Source: Areca catechu (Eukaryota > Streptophyta > Magnoliopsida > Arecales > Arecaceae). From it: a stretch of 64,000 nucleotides of DNA. Positions 11,738-23,024 of this stretch are shown here, piece by piece; positions within the stretch are counted from its first letter, which is position 1; each line of letters begins with the position of its first letter. The position numbers and the translations under genes are program-made. The notes beneath the pieces were generated by a model. That model worked only from the letters and a program-made list of their open reading frames with translations. It had not been told where the DNA came from and searched no databases. The stretch is taken from the NCBI GenBank assembly GCA_021397845.1, contig CM038052.1:139691854-139755853 (forward strand). The letters run 5' to 3'.

Positions 11738-12426
11738 TCAACCAGAAAGGTAAGTAAAATTGGTAAGCAAAGCCACAAACACGTTCTCGAGCTTTTCCAT
11801 TATCTTCCTTCATATAATTCATATTATTCTTTTTCACCCTCTCGATGCGGTGTGTCCCCCAAGTTCTCCACCATAGAGGTTTTGTCACCCTTGGTCATCC
11901 CACTGAGTTGATCATCAGAATCCCTAGCACGGGTCTCCTCTATTTTGTATGGCCTCCAGACTAGGGAGCCGGCCGAGAAGAGAAAGAGCGAGCACCAAGC
12001 GGGAGCCCAATGCATCAGAGCTACGGGCCACGATGATCTTGGTGGCAATAGATTAGTACTCCAAGAAGGGGGGAGAGCAGAGAAAACTAACTAGTTAGAA
12101 ACTAGGTCCCCCTGGTACGAGAAAGACATCCGTGGAAACCCATGGCCTGATTATGACCACATAGCACGTGAAGCCTCCGTCGACCAGGTGGGGGATCCCT
12201 CTCACTGCGGTAATCAGTGCCCAGAGAAAGAGCTCCTTGGTGTACCACTACCACCTTCGGCAAATCCCTAGATCACTGCACTGGCATAGCAATTCCATGC
12301 CCTAGATATAGCGGTGCATCAGCTTTACAAAAAGCACCGATCCTTGGAACTCAATAGCAACCAGCGACTTTGGCAGCCCTTGCCATCGATCCCCATACCA
12401 ACCTATGTTCTTTCTGGGAGGGACCC

Positions 12427-13302
12427 TGTTGCCAAGATGGCTACCTAAGAGGGGGGTGAATTGGGAATTTAAAAATTTAAAGCAGATAATGTACAATTAA
12501 AAATCCCTTACAAAGTATTAGGTGCTGTGATAGAGTAGTAAATTGTAGATGCTAAATAAGAATGAAGAAGCACAACTCAAACACGCCAAATTTATAGTGG
12601 TTCGGAGCAACCAAGCTCCTACGTCTACAATCCAAGATTCCACTTGGGATTTCCACTATATTAACACCCGAATACAGTAGGATTGTTTTATAGGATCACA
12701 ATCCAAAACCTCTACACTTTGGTTTTTACATGATCATCAAAGAAAACCCAGCACCCTTTAATTTTAAACAGGATCACCAAAGAAACCCAACTTGGTTTTC
12801 ACAGGATCACTAAGAACCTAACATGGTTTTACCAAGATCACCAAGAACCCAATGCTTAGTTTTTATCAAAGGCTCACCAAGAACTTATTTTGTTTTCAAT
12901 CGGGCTCACTAATAACCCAAACAATTCAAGAAATGAATTGAAATAAATTCAACAATAAATGATAAACTCAATTTATCAGATGGTTGTCGGTGCAGCTTAT
13001 GAGAAGTCCACTTGGATTGCACTTGAATGCTTTTATGCTCTTTTGCTTGTTGGTAGGTAGGATATTCAATGTAGCTTCAAAACATTTAGGAACTTTAAAA
13101 AATTTACTTGAGAGAAGTTCAAATCCCTCAAATATAAGGTCTTCCATCACTTCAAGGTAGTTCTAACCATTACAGGCCGTTGCCATTTGTGACCGTTGGA
13201 GCACTTTTTGGCATTAAAAAAAAATTATAGAACTAGCCATTAGATACCTGAAAGTGAAATTCGAGTCAGCTCGGATTCCTTCGAGTCAGCTTGGATCCTT
13301 TG
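12427..13302 (-). repeat. Element C, 3' LTR, first segment (split by element B)
   Basis: It starts TGTTGCCAAG and runs 'GAGGGGGGTGAATTGGGAA', the end signature of the Sirevirus LTRs in this window. The text matches the reverse complement of the element D LTR (41614 downward) with roughly one difference in eight by eye. It breaks at 13302 where B is inserted and continues at 24562. It contains the GGCTCACCAA/GGATCACCAA-type repeats typical of these LTRs. Confidence 0.85.
13298..13302. other. Target-site duplication of element B, left copy (CTTTG)
   Basis: Identical to 24557-24561 directly after the right LTR. Five bases is the usual Copia integrase footprint. Confidence 0.9.
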
Positions 13303-14835
13303 TGTTGCCCAGGTGGCTTTTTCCAAGAGGGGGGTTAATTGGGAATTACAAAATTTCTGGCAAAAATGTGCATAAGTAAATCCTCTTAGAGGTTGAGTGC
13401 TGTGTTAATCAGAATTAAGTACGGAAGCTGAAAAGTAAGTAAAGCACAACACAAACAAAGCAAGTTTAGAGTGGTTCAGAGCAACCCAGCTCCTACGTCC
13501 ACTACCCAAGTTCACCACTTGGGAATTCCATGATATCCCCCAAACTGGAATACAGTCAGATTGTTTTACAGGCTCACAATCCCAACCTCTACACTTTGGT
13601 TTTTAAACAGGGTTCACCAAAGAAACCCACACTAGGTTTTCACAGGCTCACCTAGAACCTCTACACTTTGATTTTCAGTAGGCTCACCAAAGAAACCTAT
13701 TTGATTTTTACAACCGGGCTCACCAATAACCTAAGTATTCTAAGAGTAGAATAAAAAGCAACAGAAATGACAAACTAAGTTTTCTGGTGGTTGCCGATGC
13801 AGCTTGAGTGAAGCTCAATTGAATGCCTTTCAATGCACTTCAATGGCTTCCTTGCTTTCCTCAAAAGATGCTTCAAGCTTCTGATAAGAGTTGGTGAAGG
13901 CTTGAAGACTGACTTCAAAGCTCAAGTGCTCTCTCTTCAATAAATGTTCAATGAATGTTCAATAACTCATTAGCCTCTCTAAGGATGTTCTCATACCTCA
14001 TTTATAGAGACCTCAACTACCTTTCCTTGATTTTGAACGTTGTAGACCGTTGGGAAGTGACAGGTTACCATTGGAGCACTTTTGGAATTAAAAATTAGAA
14101 AATTGGAACTAGCCGTTGGAAGTGACCTCGTCATTCTAGTCGGCTCGGACATTCTTCGAGTCGGCTCGGATCAGGTTCATGTCGGCTGGGCTAAATGCCA
14201 GTCGGCTAGGTTCCACAATTGAGAAAATAGTTTACTTTGGATGAGTCAGCTAGGTTGAAATCCAGTCTGCTCGGATCCCTGAGATTCTCAGAATATTTTC
14301 AACTAAGTTCTGGACGAGTCGGCTGGGCTGTACTACAGTCACCTCGGATCCCTGAGGTTCTTAGAACATTCTCAACCAAGTTATGGATGAGTCGGTTGGG
14401 ACTTGATGCGAGATGGCTAGGTCTGTGTGCCTGAGATCTTCTTTCTTGTGCCAGTGCTAGAGTCGGCTAGTGCCGCCATCCAGTCAGCTCGAGATTGGTT
14501 CTTCACCCAGACCAATTCCTATTCTCCAGAACTCACATGCCAAGCTTTGAAGGTTTCCTTCAGATCTTCTTATAATACAATCAAGAAAAATTGAAGCTTG
14601 AAACTAGTAGAAGCAACCCTTTATCTTTGATTCAAATAGGAATTTTTTCTTGGATTCTTTTTTATAAGATTCTAATTACTTACAACTCAATACAAAGAAA
14701 TAAAAGTTGTAGAGTTCAAAAAATATGTCGAAGTAGTCATCCTACAAAAACTGGTCAACCATGTGAAGAGTTGTTTGTTAACCAAATATATGCTCCAATG
14801 TTTTGTTATCATCAAAATCACTTCAGGGTTCAACA
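13303..14835 (-). repeat. Element B, 3' LTR
   Basis: Starts TGTTGCCC and ends TTCAACA; a polypurine tract lies directly to its right (upstream on the minus strand). From about 14125 to 14500 it carries a dozen or so degenerate copies of an AGTCGGCTCGG motif spaced about 25-45 bp. In element orientation this motif cluster is in U3. Short open frames here are chance. Confidence 0.92.
14125..14500 (-). promoter_or_regulatory. AGTCGGCTCGG motif array in the B LTR (U3)
   Basis: Copies include AGTCGGCTCGG, GAGTCGGCTCGG, ATGTCGGCTGGG, CAGTCGGCTAGG, GAGTCAGCTAGG and GAGTCGGTTGGG. The palindromic ideal would be GAGTCGACTC. The same motif recurs in the spacer before the env-like ORF (17653-17892). A protein-binding role is an inference. 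Confidence 0.5.
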
Positions 14836-14851
14836 ATCTCCCCCTTTTTGA
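14836..14851 (-). other. Element B polypurine tract next to the 3' LTR
   Basis: Minus-strand TCAAAAAGGGGGAGAT directly precedes the LTR start TGTTGAACCC. Confidence 0.9.
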
Positions 14852-15500
14852 TGATGACAAAACACTAGGCATGAAATAATCTATTCTATTCACAAGTATA
14901 GATGTATATCATAGTAAGCATTTACACTTGTTTGACGTATCACGATATTAACTGTATTCTCAAATGAGTATCAATGTATGCTATAGAGTTATACACAAAG
15001 CCATTTCTATAAAATGTAAGTGTCAAAGAATAAGTGCTTGTGTGTATTAAGCAGCATTAAGCATTGACAGTTAGATGTAATTAGTAGAGAGCAGAATAGT
15101 AATCATTGAAAGAAATTAAACATGTATTTCTCCCCCTTTATCATTTATTTGACTTTAGCAGAAAAAAAAATGCAATATTCATTAAGATCCCCCTGTCTAA
15201 TTAACTTTAACAGTTCTATTGCAATTCTATTAAGCTTCTTCTTTCATGCTCATTATTATATAATAGTTCTCCCCCTTTTTGTCATCAAATCAAAAAGGTT
15301 ATACAATTAAGCTCAGAATTTAAGTAGATTGAGATTGTATGAAGATTTGTTTGAGATAATTTCACTTTCACAATTTAGAAGGAGAATTCTATTTAAAAAT
15401 ATTAGAGAGTGTTAACAAGATGCAAGAAATACATACATGTGTCCAAAATGATATTCACTGTATTTCCATTAAAAGATTTAGTACATTGATCATTACATAA
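14852..15500 (-). other. Element B spacer with extra polypurine tracts
   Basis: No gene. Additional minus-strand AGGGGGA tracts lie at about 15130-15140, 15188-15196 and 15269-15280. Several polypurine tracts upstream of the 3' LTR are reported as a hallmark of Sireviruses, and the same pattern is seen in C and E. Confidence 0.7.
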
Positions 15501-17546
15501 TCAAAAAGAGTTTCCAAAAAGTATAGAAACTACTAAAGACGTACTCACTATCAGATTCTTCCTTAGGTACATTGGTAGGCATACTTCACCATACCAAGAA
15601 GCAGGTCTATGAGGTCTACTAGAAGATGCATGAGGTGCAGGTGCTCTAAGATGGTGAGAAGTGGTAGGACTCCTAGAGGAAATAGGAGAAGGGTCATAAA
15701 GAGATCTAGTCCTAGCAGTGATCTCCAAGGATCTAACAGTGCCACAAATTGAAACCATCTCCATCCAGATTGCATCAAGTTTCTGTTCCATGTCCTTGAG
15801 GCTTGTAAGTACCTTGTTCATAGCCTCTTTCATTTCACCAATTTCCTTTTGCATTGATATAAGTTCAGAAGCTTGGACATTAGCAAAAGCTTCAGCAGAT
15901 CCTCTAAGTCTTCCAAGTTCTGACCTGATAATCCCAATGCCTCGAGTGTAGTCATCTGCCATCTGTCTTGTCTCTGCAATTGTTCCCAAAGTGCATTTGG
16001 CTTCATTCAATTTAGTTCTATACTAATTTAATATTGCATCAACTGAATTTTTTATAGCTTCAGAACTTGAAGAAATAAGGTCTAGGATAGGTTGAAGTTC
16101 CACTTGAGGTGTAGCTCTTGAAGTTTCTATTACTTCAACTTTTCATTTAATGTTGCATCAACTGAATTTTTTATAGCTTCAAAACTTGAAGAAATAAGGT
16201 CTAGGATAGGTTAAAGTTCCACTTGAGTTGCAGCTCTTGAAGTTTCTATTGCTTCAACTTTTCCTTGCAAGCTTGTGACATGTTCTTCTAGTTGAGACAG
16301 TCTACTATCCACTGACTGTTTTAGATCACCAAAAAGTGAAGTGATAGTTCCTGTCAGTGAATCAGCCAAAGCCATCATTTGAAACTTCAATCTGACTTTG
16401 AATGTTTGGAGGATGTGTAGCTGCTAGAGTGAAGTGTGGTAAATGTATATTAGCTGTAGGCAAATCAAATTTAGGTGTAGGCAAATCAAGATCAGGAAAA
16501 GGTACACCATCCTCCCCAAAAGTGGTAGTAGGCTCAAAAATAAGTGATTCTAGCTCAAGTCCAGGGGCAGTAGATGTTCCGGCTTCAGTAGCAGCAGTAT
16601 CAACAGGTTCCTCATTTTCTTCTTCATCTTCTTCACTACTTGAACAACCTATTGCCCTGACATTGGTTCCTTTCTTTCTCCAAACACCTTCAACTTGAAT
16701 GTAACCCATTCTTCCTAGTGACTTGGAGGTGTAGACATCTGTATGGTGCAGTTCAACTCCATCTTCACCTTCCAAATTCACACTTTGGGACTTAAGCAAC
16801 AGGGTTAGCATTATTTCATAGGGTAAGCAAGCCTTAGCCTTTCTAACAGTCTCCTTCATTTGCATATTGATAATATGTGATAAGTTTACAGGAGTATTTT
16901 CTAAGATATGCTCCATAAGGCTCAGGTCCTTCTCAGTTACCCAATCAAATCTTCCTGTCCTTTGCAAAAATATTCTACAAATGAAATTTTGTAGCAACTT
17001 CATTTCAAGAGATAATGTATTGGCAAAAAAAATTCCAATCCCATAGACTTCTTCCTTGTTTAGGATTGTTCTTAAAGCCTTTTCTCTATCTTGAATTGCT
17101 AAGAATTTCACTCCATCAATAGGTAAGTCCAGTAGACCATGTAGAAATTCTTCATTGACTACAACTCTTCTTCCTTTAACTGTAGATTCTACATGATTTG
17201 TCCCCAATCTCAAATTTTCATAAAATGTCTTAACAAGAGAGGTGTAGGTCTTTTCATTTAGGGAGCAAAACTTCCTCCAACCTTGATCTTCAATCAAATC
17301 ACCAATTTTTAAACCAATCTCCTTAATAAATTCAAAGTTAATACGACAGCCAGAGGTTATTGGTCTTATGGACATTGAAGGAATTTGACTTGGAGCACTT
17401 GGAGCATCTCTTGCAGATTCTTCCATATGTTCCTCACTATGAACAATGGTAGTCGGCTCTTCTTGATGCCTCTTAGTCCTTCTTTCCCTTTCCACGGACA
17501 GAGCAGCCCTAATAGAGCATTTCCCCATAGCACATTTTGGAACCAT
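15501..17546 (-). pseudogene. Element B env-like ORF (third Sirevirus gene), broken
   Basis: Extra ORF downstream of pol; its function is unknown. The first 394 codons (17546-16362) are open: a basic N-terminus, a conserved globular part with 'QGWRKFCSL', 'STVKGRRVVVNEE' and 'RIFLQRTGRFDWVTEKDL', an acidic Ser/Glu tract, and short FDLP-type repeats. This globular part resembles the 'putative plant transposon protein' domain (Pfam PF20167) as I remember it. After 16362 the frame is broken, with a 119-bp tandem duplication at 16026-16263; the last 169 codons (16010-15501) resume the same frame and form heptad-like helices. I see no convincing membrane segment or signal peptide, so 'env-like' is a positional name only. 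Homologous ORFs occur in C and E. Confidence 0.75.
16026..16263 (-). repeat. 119-bp direct tandem duplication in the B env-like ORF
   Basis: Copies 16026-16144 and 16145-16263 align base for base with about seven substitutions by eye. Element E has a single copy of this stretch near 47900-48020. 119 is not a multiple of three, so the duplication shifts the frame. Confidence 0.85.
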
Positions 17547-18031
17547 TGCTAGGAAAGAGGAAGAAAAGAGAGATTGGAGAACTTAGAAGGAAGATAGGAA
17601 TCTTTTGAGTAGAATTAGGAGAGGAACGAACCATTAGAAAAGATGAAATGAAGGTTAGACGGCTCGGAATGGGGTTTATGCCCCAAAAAAAAAAATCTCA
17701 GGCACGAAAATCCAGTCTACTCGAAAAAGCCCTAGAGGGGCTCTAGTCGGCTCGGCCAGAACTCGTCCAAAATATACAGAGAATCTAGTTGACTCGAAAA
17801 AGCTCGAGCTGGCTAGGCCAGAACTCATTCAAAACATGCAAAAAATCCAGTCGACTCGATTTCAGAGCCAGTCGACTCGAATAGAGAAATCAAGTTTTGG
17901 AAATTTCTAACACAATTATGAGAGATTTTGGAGAAAATTTCAAAGGAAATTTAGGCTCTATAATAGAGAATGAAAATAGGAGGTTCTCTAGATGATGTTT
18001 CCTTAAATTTAAAGGAATTAGATTAGAGAAT
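17547..18031 (-). promoter_or_regulatory. Element B pol-env spacer with LTR-like motif array
   Basis: A gene-free stretch between the RNase H stop and the env-like start. From 17653 to 17892 it contains at least seven copies of the motif also found in the LTR: GACGGCTCGG, AGTCTACTCG, AGTCGGCTCGG, AGTTGACTCG, GAGCTGGCTAGG, AGTCGACTCG (twice). C and E have the same arrangement. It could act as an internal promoter or enhancer for the env-like ORF; this is inferred from position only. Confidence 0.45.
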
Positions 18032-18454
18032 TTAAAAAGGATCGCAGAGTCCTAATTCACTTCTAATTAGTTCAAACTTGTCTTGATTAAGTGGCTTAGT
18101 AATATCACCATTTGAAACATGATCTCTAATAAAATGATGTCTAATTTCAATGTGCTTGGTTCTAGAGTGTTGAATTGGATTCTTTGTTAAATTGATAGCA
18201 CTTGTGTTATCACATTTAATTGGAATTTTATATTGTGATACAACAAAGTTTTCTAGTTGTTGTTTAATCCATAACACTTGAGCACAACAACTACCAGCAG
18301 CCATGTACTCTGTCTCAGCAGTGGACAAGGCTACGGAGTTTTGCTTCTTATAGTGCCATGAGATTAAATTTAACCCTAGAAATTGGCATGTACCGCTAGT
18401 GCTTTTTCTATCTATTTTACAACCAGCATAGTCAGCATCAGAGAATCCAATCAA
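18032..18454 (-). pseudogene. Element B RNase H
   Basis: Ty1/copia RNase H, 140 codons open. 'GFSDADYAGCKIDRKSTSG' contains the first catalytic Asp in the DADYAG box; 'VALSTAETEYMAA' carries the catalytic Glu; 'KCDNTSAINLTKNP' the next Asp; 'SRTKHIEIRHHFIRDHV' the closing helix. The domain is complete in this frame, but it is separated from the RT part by a stop near 18465, so the polyprotein is interrupted. It lies just upstream of the pol-env spacer. Confidence 0.9.
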
Positions 18455-18469
18455 ATTCAGGGTAGAATG

Positions 18470-19702
18470 TTAAGAATACCAAATTCCTAAATTACTTGTT
18501 CCTTTCAAGTATTTAATTATTCTTTTAATGGCAAGCATATGTGTTTCTTTTGGTGATGACTGAAATCTAGCACATACACATACACTATATAATATATCAG
18601 GTCTACTTGCAGTCAAATACAATAAAGATCCGATCGTACCTCTATATAGCTTTTGGTCAACATTGGTTCCATTTTCAACTTTGTCCAATCTATAAGCTGG
18701 GCTCATTGGTGTGCTCATTGATTTGCTACTCTCCATGCCAAACTTTTTGATGATTTCTTTAATGTATTTGGCTTGGTTGATGAAGATGCCTTCTTTTATT
18801 TGTTTTACTTGAAGTCCAAGGAAGCAGTTTAGTTCACCCATTAAGCACATTTCAAATTCTCCCTACACAAGCTTAGCAAATTCTTTACATAGAGATTCAT
18901 TAGTTGCACCAAAAATGATATCATCAACATATATTTGTATAACTAAGATATCATTATTCTTCTTTTTGATAAATTGTTTTGTCTACATTTTCTCTTGAAA
19001 AATCATTTTCAATTAAGAAAGTGCTAAGTCTATCATACCAGGCTCTATGTGCTTGTTTCAAACCATGCAATGCTTTGTTTAATTTAAATACGTGGTTTGG
19101 AAAAGTATGATTTTCAAAACCTGGTGGTTGTTTCACAAAAACTTGTTCAGAGATAATACCATTAAGAAATGCACTTTTTACATCTATTTGAAAAGTTTGA
19201 AATTCATGTAGCAAGCAAATGCAAGTAGTAGTCTAATGGCTTCTAGTCTTGCTACAAGTGCATAAGTTTCATCAAAATCAATACCTTCTTCTTGGTTATA
19301 TCCCTTAGCCACTAGTCTAGCTTTGTTTCTTATTATGTTTTCCTGTTCATCTAATTTATTTCTATAGATCCATTTGGTTCCTATTATTGGATAGTCAGTA
19401 GGTCTATCTACAAGTGTCCATACACTATTCCTTTCAAACTGATTTAATTCTTCATGCATTGCCATCATCCAGTTTGGGTCAGTCTTAGCTTCTTCTAGGC
19501 TATGGGGTTCTATTTGTGATACAAAGGCTAAGTAATCATGTGCATCCTTATATGCAGACCTAGTCCTAACACCATATGAAGGATTTCCAATGATTAATTC
19601 TTTAGGGTGAGATGTAACATACCTCCAGTCCCTTGGTAGATTGGTGTGATCCTTACTTACCATTTCTTCTTCATCTTGACTGTCTTTATCTTGAATGCTC
19701 AA
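18470..19702 (-). pseudogene. Element B reverse transcriptase
   Basis: Ty1/copia RT in three open pieces. 19702-19184 has 'LDEQENIIRNKARLVAKGY' and 'GIDFDETYALVARLEAIR'; 19214-18954 has 'QIDVKSAFLNGIISEQVFV' with the first catalytic Asp and 'ALHGLKQAHRAWYDRL'; the YVDD box is encoded at 18920-18931; 18850-18470 has 'MGELNCFLGLQVKQ' and 'GTIGSLLYLTASRPDI'. At least one frameshift (near 19200) and a stop (near 18853) break it. The intact catalytic boxes show decay is moderate. Style matches Sirevirus pol. Confidence 0.9.
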
Positions 19703-19714
19703 GTCAGCAATTCC

Positions 19715-20790
19715 TTATTGCAATGTACCTTCATCATTATCTATGCACTCTTCTTGTCTAGAAGGTGTAGGGTTAGTTTCAATAAATACAACATCTATTG
19801 ACTCTTTAACAGTAAGAGTCCTTTTGTTAAAAACCCGATATGCTTTGCTATGTGATGAATAACCTATGAAAATTGCATCATCAGCTTTAGAATCAAAATT
19901 TTCTAAATTATCTTTTTCATTGTTATGCACAAAGCATTTGCATCCAAACACATGAAAATAACTGATATTGGATTTTCTATCATTCCAAAGCTCATAGGGG
20001 GTTTTCTTTAAAATAGGATGGATCAAAACGTAATTTAAAATATAATAAGCAGTGTTCACCACTTCTGTCCAAAAGTACTTTGGAAGATTGCCTGCGCACA
20101 ACATTATGCAAGCCATTTCTTTCAATGTACTATTTTTCCTCTCTACAACACTATTTTGTTGAGGTGTTATAGGAGCAGAGAAGTTGTGATCAATGCCAAA
20201 TTCAGTACAATAATCTTCAAAAAATTGATTTTCAAATTCAGTTCTATGATCACTTCTAATTGAAATTAAAGATAAGTTCTTTTGATTTGAAACCTTTTTA
20301 TGGAGTTTTCTGAAAACATGAAAAGTTTCATCTTTTGAAGAAATAAACAAAATCCAAGTAAATCTTGAAAAATTATCTACTATCACAAGAGCATATTTCA
20401 TACCTCCTAGGCTTGTGGTCCTAGTAGGTCCGAAAAGGTCCATGTGAAGTAGTTCAAGTGGTCTTGTTGTAGAAACTATATTTTTTGATTTAAAACTCCT
20501 CCTGGTTTGTTTGCCAATTTGGCATGCATCACAAACATGATCAAATCAACTTTAAACTTACGCATGCCTCTAACAAGATCTTTCAAAATTAATTTGGCAA
20601 TAGTTTGCATGCTAGCATGACCTAATCGTCTATGCCATAGTAAACACGACTCTTTGGTCTTAGTTTTCATTGCAACTAGACTGGGGCTACTTGACATGGC
20701 AAGATCATTAAGATCTACCACATAGATATTCCCAAGTCTATGTACAATGAACTTATTGCTAGAATTTAAAGAGTTAGTTACTATATACAT
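19715..20790 (-). pseudogene. Element B integrase with GAG-pre-integrase zinc region
   Basis: Inserts cDNA into host DNA. 20790-20476 carries 'LLWHRRLGHASMQTIAKL', the His part of the HHCC zinc region. 20443-19715 (242 codons) starts 'MDLFGPTRTTSLGGMKYAL' with the first catalytic Asp, then 'SIRSDHRTEFENQFF' (second Asp) and 'PQQNSVVERKNSTLKEMA' (catalytic Glu), then 'KTPYELW' and 'FHVFGCKCFVHN', the Copia C-terminal blocks. The CxxC pair falls at the break between the two pieces. This is the only near-complete Copia integrase in the window; E lacks it altogether. Confidence 0.9.
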
Positions 20791-20859
20791 AGAAGATTCA
20801 AATACAACTTTGAAGCCTTTATCACATAATTAACTTATGCTTAAGAGATTATACTTCAA

Positions 20860-21078
20860 CTTGTCTACTAGCAAAACATTTTCAACAAAAGTGAAGGAAG
20901 TTATTTTGATCTTACCAATACCGATTATTCTCCCTTTGCCATTGTCTCCAAAGGTGACCATACCTTCTTCTTTCATTTCAATTATGATAAACTAGTCCTT
21001 GTCACCCGTCATATGTCTTAAGCAGCCACTATCTAAGTACCACCTTTTCTTCATTCTTTGGACTGCAAGATATTCCTG
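20860..21078 (-). pseudogene. Element B aspartic protease remnant
   Basis: Read on the minus strand, 'RWYLDSGC' with the catalytic DSG lies near 21050, followed by a 'VTFGDNGKG' block and an 'LLVDKLKYNLLSIS' block. Stops interrupt it near 20995 and 20829. Protease would cut the Gag-Pol polyprotein. The same gene is open in E. Confidence 0.8.
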
Positions 21079-21086
21079 CAAAATAA

Positions 21087-22981
21087 TCAATGAATTCTTT
21101 TAGGTACCCAAGCTATCTTGGGACCTTGCAGGTCAGCAGAGGTGGTTCCTTTGGCAACACAGATTTTTCTTACATTCTTATGGACATTTCTAGAATTATT
21201 GCAATCAAAAGCTTTATGTCCTATTTTTTTGCAAACATAGCATACAACTTTAGAGTTTTTATTAGGAGCAGAATTAAAAGTTCTAAAAGTTGATGCAATT
21301 GATGCAGATTTTAAACCTTTTGAAATATAAACCTTTTTGCTCAAGTTTTTAAGTACATACGATAAAGATTTTGAAGTTGAAACAGTTTTTGGTGTAGCCA
21401 AGACCTTTTGTGATAAAATGTTTTGAACAGGTGCTTTAGATTTCATAAAAGTAGTTGCTGAAATTCCATTCATAATAGACGTTTTAAAACCAATTCTAGC
21501 TTTGTTTCCTGAAATTTGTTGTTCTTTTATAATTAACTCAAGCTTATTTGAAGATAAAGTAAGTTTTTCAACTAATGGCTTGAGTTTTGTAACCTCCTTC
21601 TTCAGTTCAATGTTTTCAGCAAGTAAATCATTATTTTTTCTCTCACATAAAGATTTTCATTTTTCAGCTTTTTAATTCCTTCAGAAAAGTCATGCAGTTC
21701 TTTTTGCAATTAAAAATTCTTTTCTGAAATTTCATTTTTCTATTTGAGTAAAGAGTCATTCATATTTTTCAATGATTTTATCTTTACTCCAGCTTTCTTA
21801 AATTCAAATAATAGATCATAAAATGCAGAATTTAATTCATCAAATGTAAATTCAATGCAATTGCTAGGGGATGTTACCTCATCTTCGGGACCCATTAGAC
21901 ACAGATTTGCAGTCTTGGTGGTCTCTTCTTCTTCAGATGAAGATGATTCTTCACTATTGCTCCATGTGGCAACCATGGCTTTCTTCTTCTTTTTCTGTCT
22001 GAAGGATTTCTTCAATAGAAAAAAGTCTGGACGAATGTGTCTCATCTTCTTGCATTCATAGTATGTGGAGACTACTTCTTTATCTCTCTCTATGTTCTTT
22101 TCTTTTTCTTTTCGTTAATCATTCCTATGGAATTTCTTGTTGAATCTTCCCTTCTTTCTTTTCATGAACTTTGTAAATCTCCTCACAACCATTGTGATAT
22201 CATCGTCTTCTAGGTCATCATTGGAGGAGGTGCTTTCTTCTTCAGACTCTTCATCATCCCTCTTTGATTCGGTCGCTGCTCTGAGGGCTATAGTTCTCTA
22301 TTTCTTCTGTTCGTCCTCAGTTCTGTGCTGCATAGTCAGCTCATGGGTGATGAGTGATCCCAGTAGTTCATCCAGTAGTAATGTGTTGAGATCTTTGGCC
22401 TCCTGGATTGCTTTCACATTAGGATCCCACTTGTTAGGTAAAGAACGGAGTATCTTCTGAACTAGATCAGCATTTGAATATACCCTGCCAAGACTCTTCA
22501 AACCATTAATAATATTTGTAAATCTAGAGAACATGATAGAAATTATTTCAGAAGGTTCCATTTTAAACAGTTCATAGTTATGAACTAAAAGATTTATCAT
22601 TGAGGTTTACACTTGGGAAGTATCCTCATGGGTCACCTCAACTTTGTCCCATATTTCCTTTGCTGAAGAGCAAGTAGAAATTCGGTTAAACTCATTTGCA
22701 TCCAAAGCATAGTATAGTAAATTCATTGCTTTGATATTCAATTCTCCCATTTTCATGTCATGTTCATCCCAGTCCTCTTGAAGCTTAGGGATGTCCATGC
22801 CATCAACTTTGATCATGGGAATGTGTGGCCCTTTTAAGATGACCTTTCATAATTGAAAATCTACAGCTTGAATATAAATTTTCATTTGTGCTTTCCAATA
22901 AGAGTAATTAGTGCATGTGAATAGTGGAGGTCTATTTGTAGACTGGCCTTCGGCCAAGGATGTACTCATGGGATGAGCCAT
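21087..22981 (-). pseudogene. Element B gag
   Basis: Start codon placed at 22981 (MAHPM), conserved in D and E. Pieces: 22816-22607 with 'MKMGELNIKAMNLLYYALD', 22600-22298 with 'NGLKSLGRVYSNADLVQKI' and 'LPNKWDPNVKAIQEAKDL' (UBN2-type capsid), 22045-21740 with an acidic Ser/Glu tract, 21473-21087 with a CCHC knuckle 'CYVCKKIGHKAFDC'. The upstream knuckle seen in D and E ('CYECKKLGHIRPDC' form) has lost cysteines here. At least three stops or frameshifts break the gene. It ends 'LQGPKIAWVPKR', shared by B, D and E. Confidence 0.88.
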
Positions 22982-23010
22982 CAATCTTTGCTCGAGTAAT
23001 CAAAGACACT

Positions 23011-23022
23011 GCTCTGATACCA
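23011..23022 (-). other. Element B primer-binding site
   Basis: Minus-strand TGGTATCAGAGC, a perfect match to the usual tRNA-Met site, two bases from the 5' LTR. Confidence 0.92.
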
Positions 23023-23024
23023 GC

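Larger units (their letters stand above)
10861..12426. other. GC-rich non-coding block, possibly the 5' LTR/leader of a Tat-type gypsy
   Basis: Clearly richer in G+C than element H. It contains a 103-bp tandem repeat (10933-11242), a TATA-like CTATATAAAA (11728-11737) followed by pyrimidine-rich sequence, and short open frames with no recognised domain. Its right edge is the insertion point of Sirevirus C. Because the sequence on the far side of C/D appears to be Tat gag, this may be the LTR and leader of the same Tat element; nothing in it proves this. Minus-strand peptide near 12300-12400 ('GLPKSLVAIEFQGSVLFVKL') is not one I recognise. Confidence 0.4.

Noticed and set aside
11652..12496. 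Minus-strand open frames of 64-78 codons that could be a host gene fragment
   Set aside because: No domain recognised, codon use unremarkable, and flanked by retrotransposon sequence; kept only as part of the unassigned GC-rich block.
23011..23022. tRNA-like sequences (GCTCTGATACCA and relatives)
   Set aside because: Only the 12-base complement of the tRNA 3' end is present, at primer-binding positions; no tRNA fold surrounds it.
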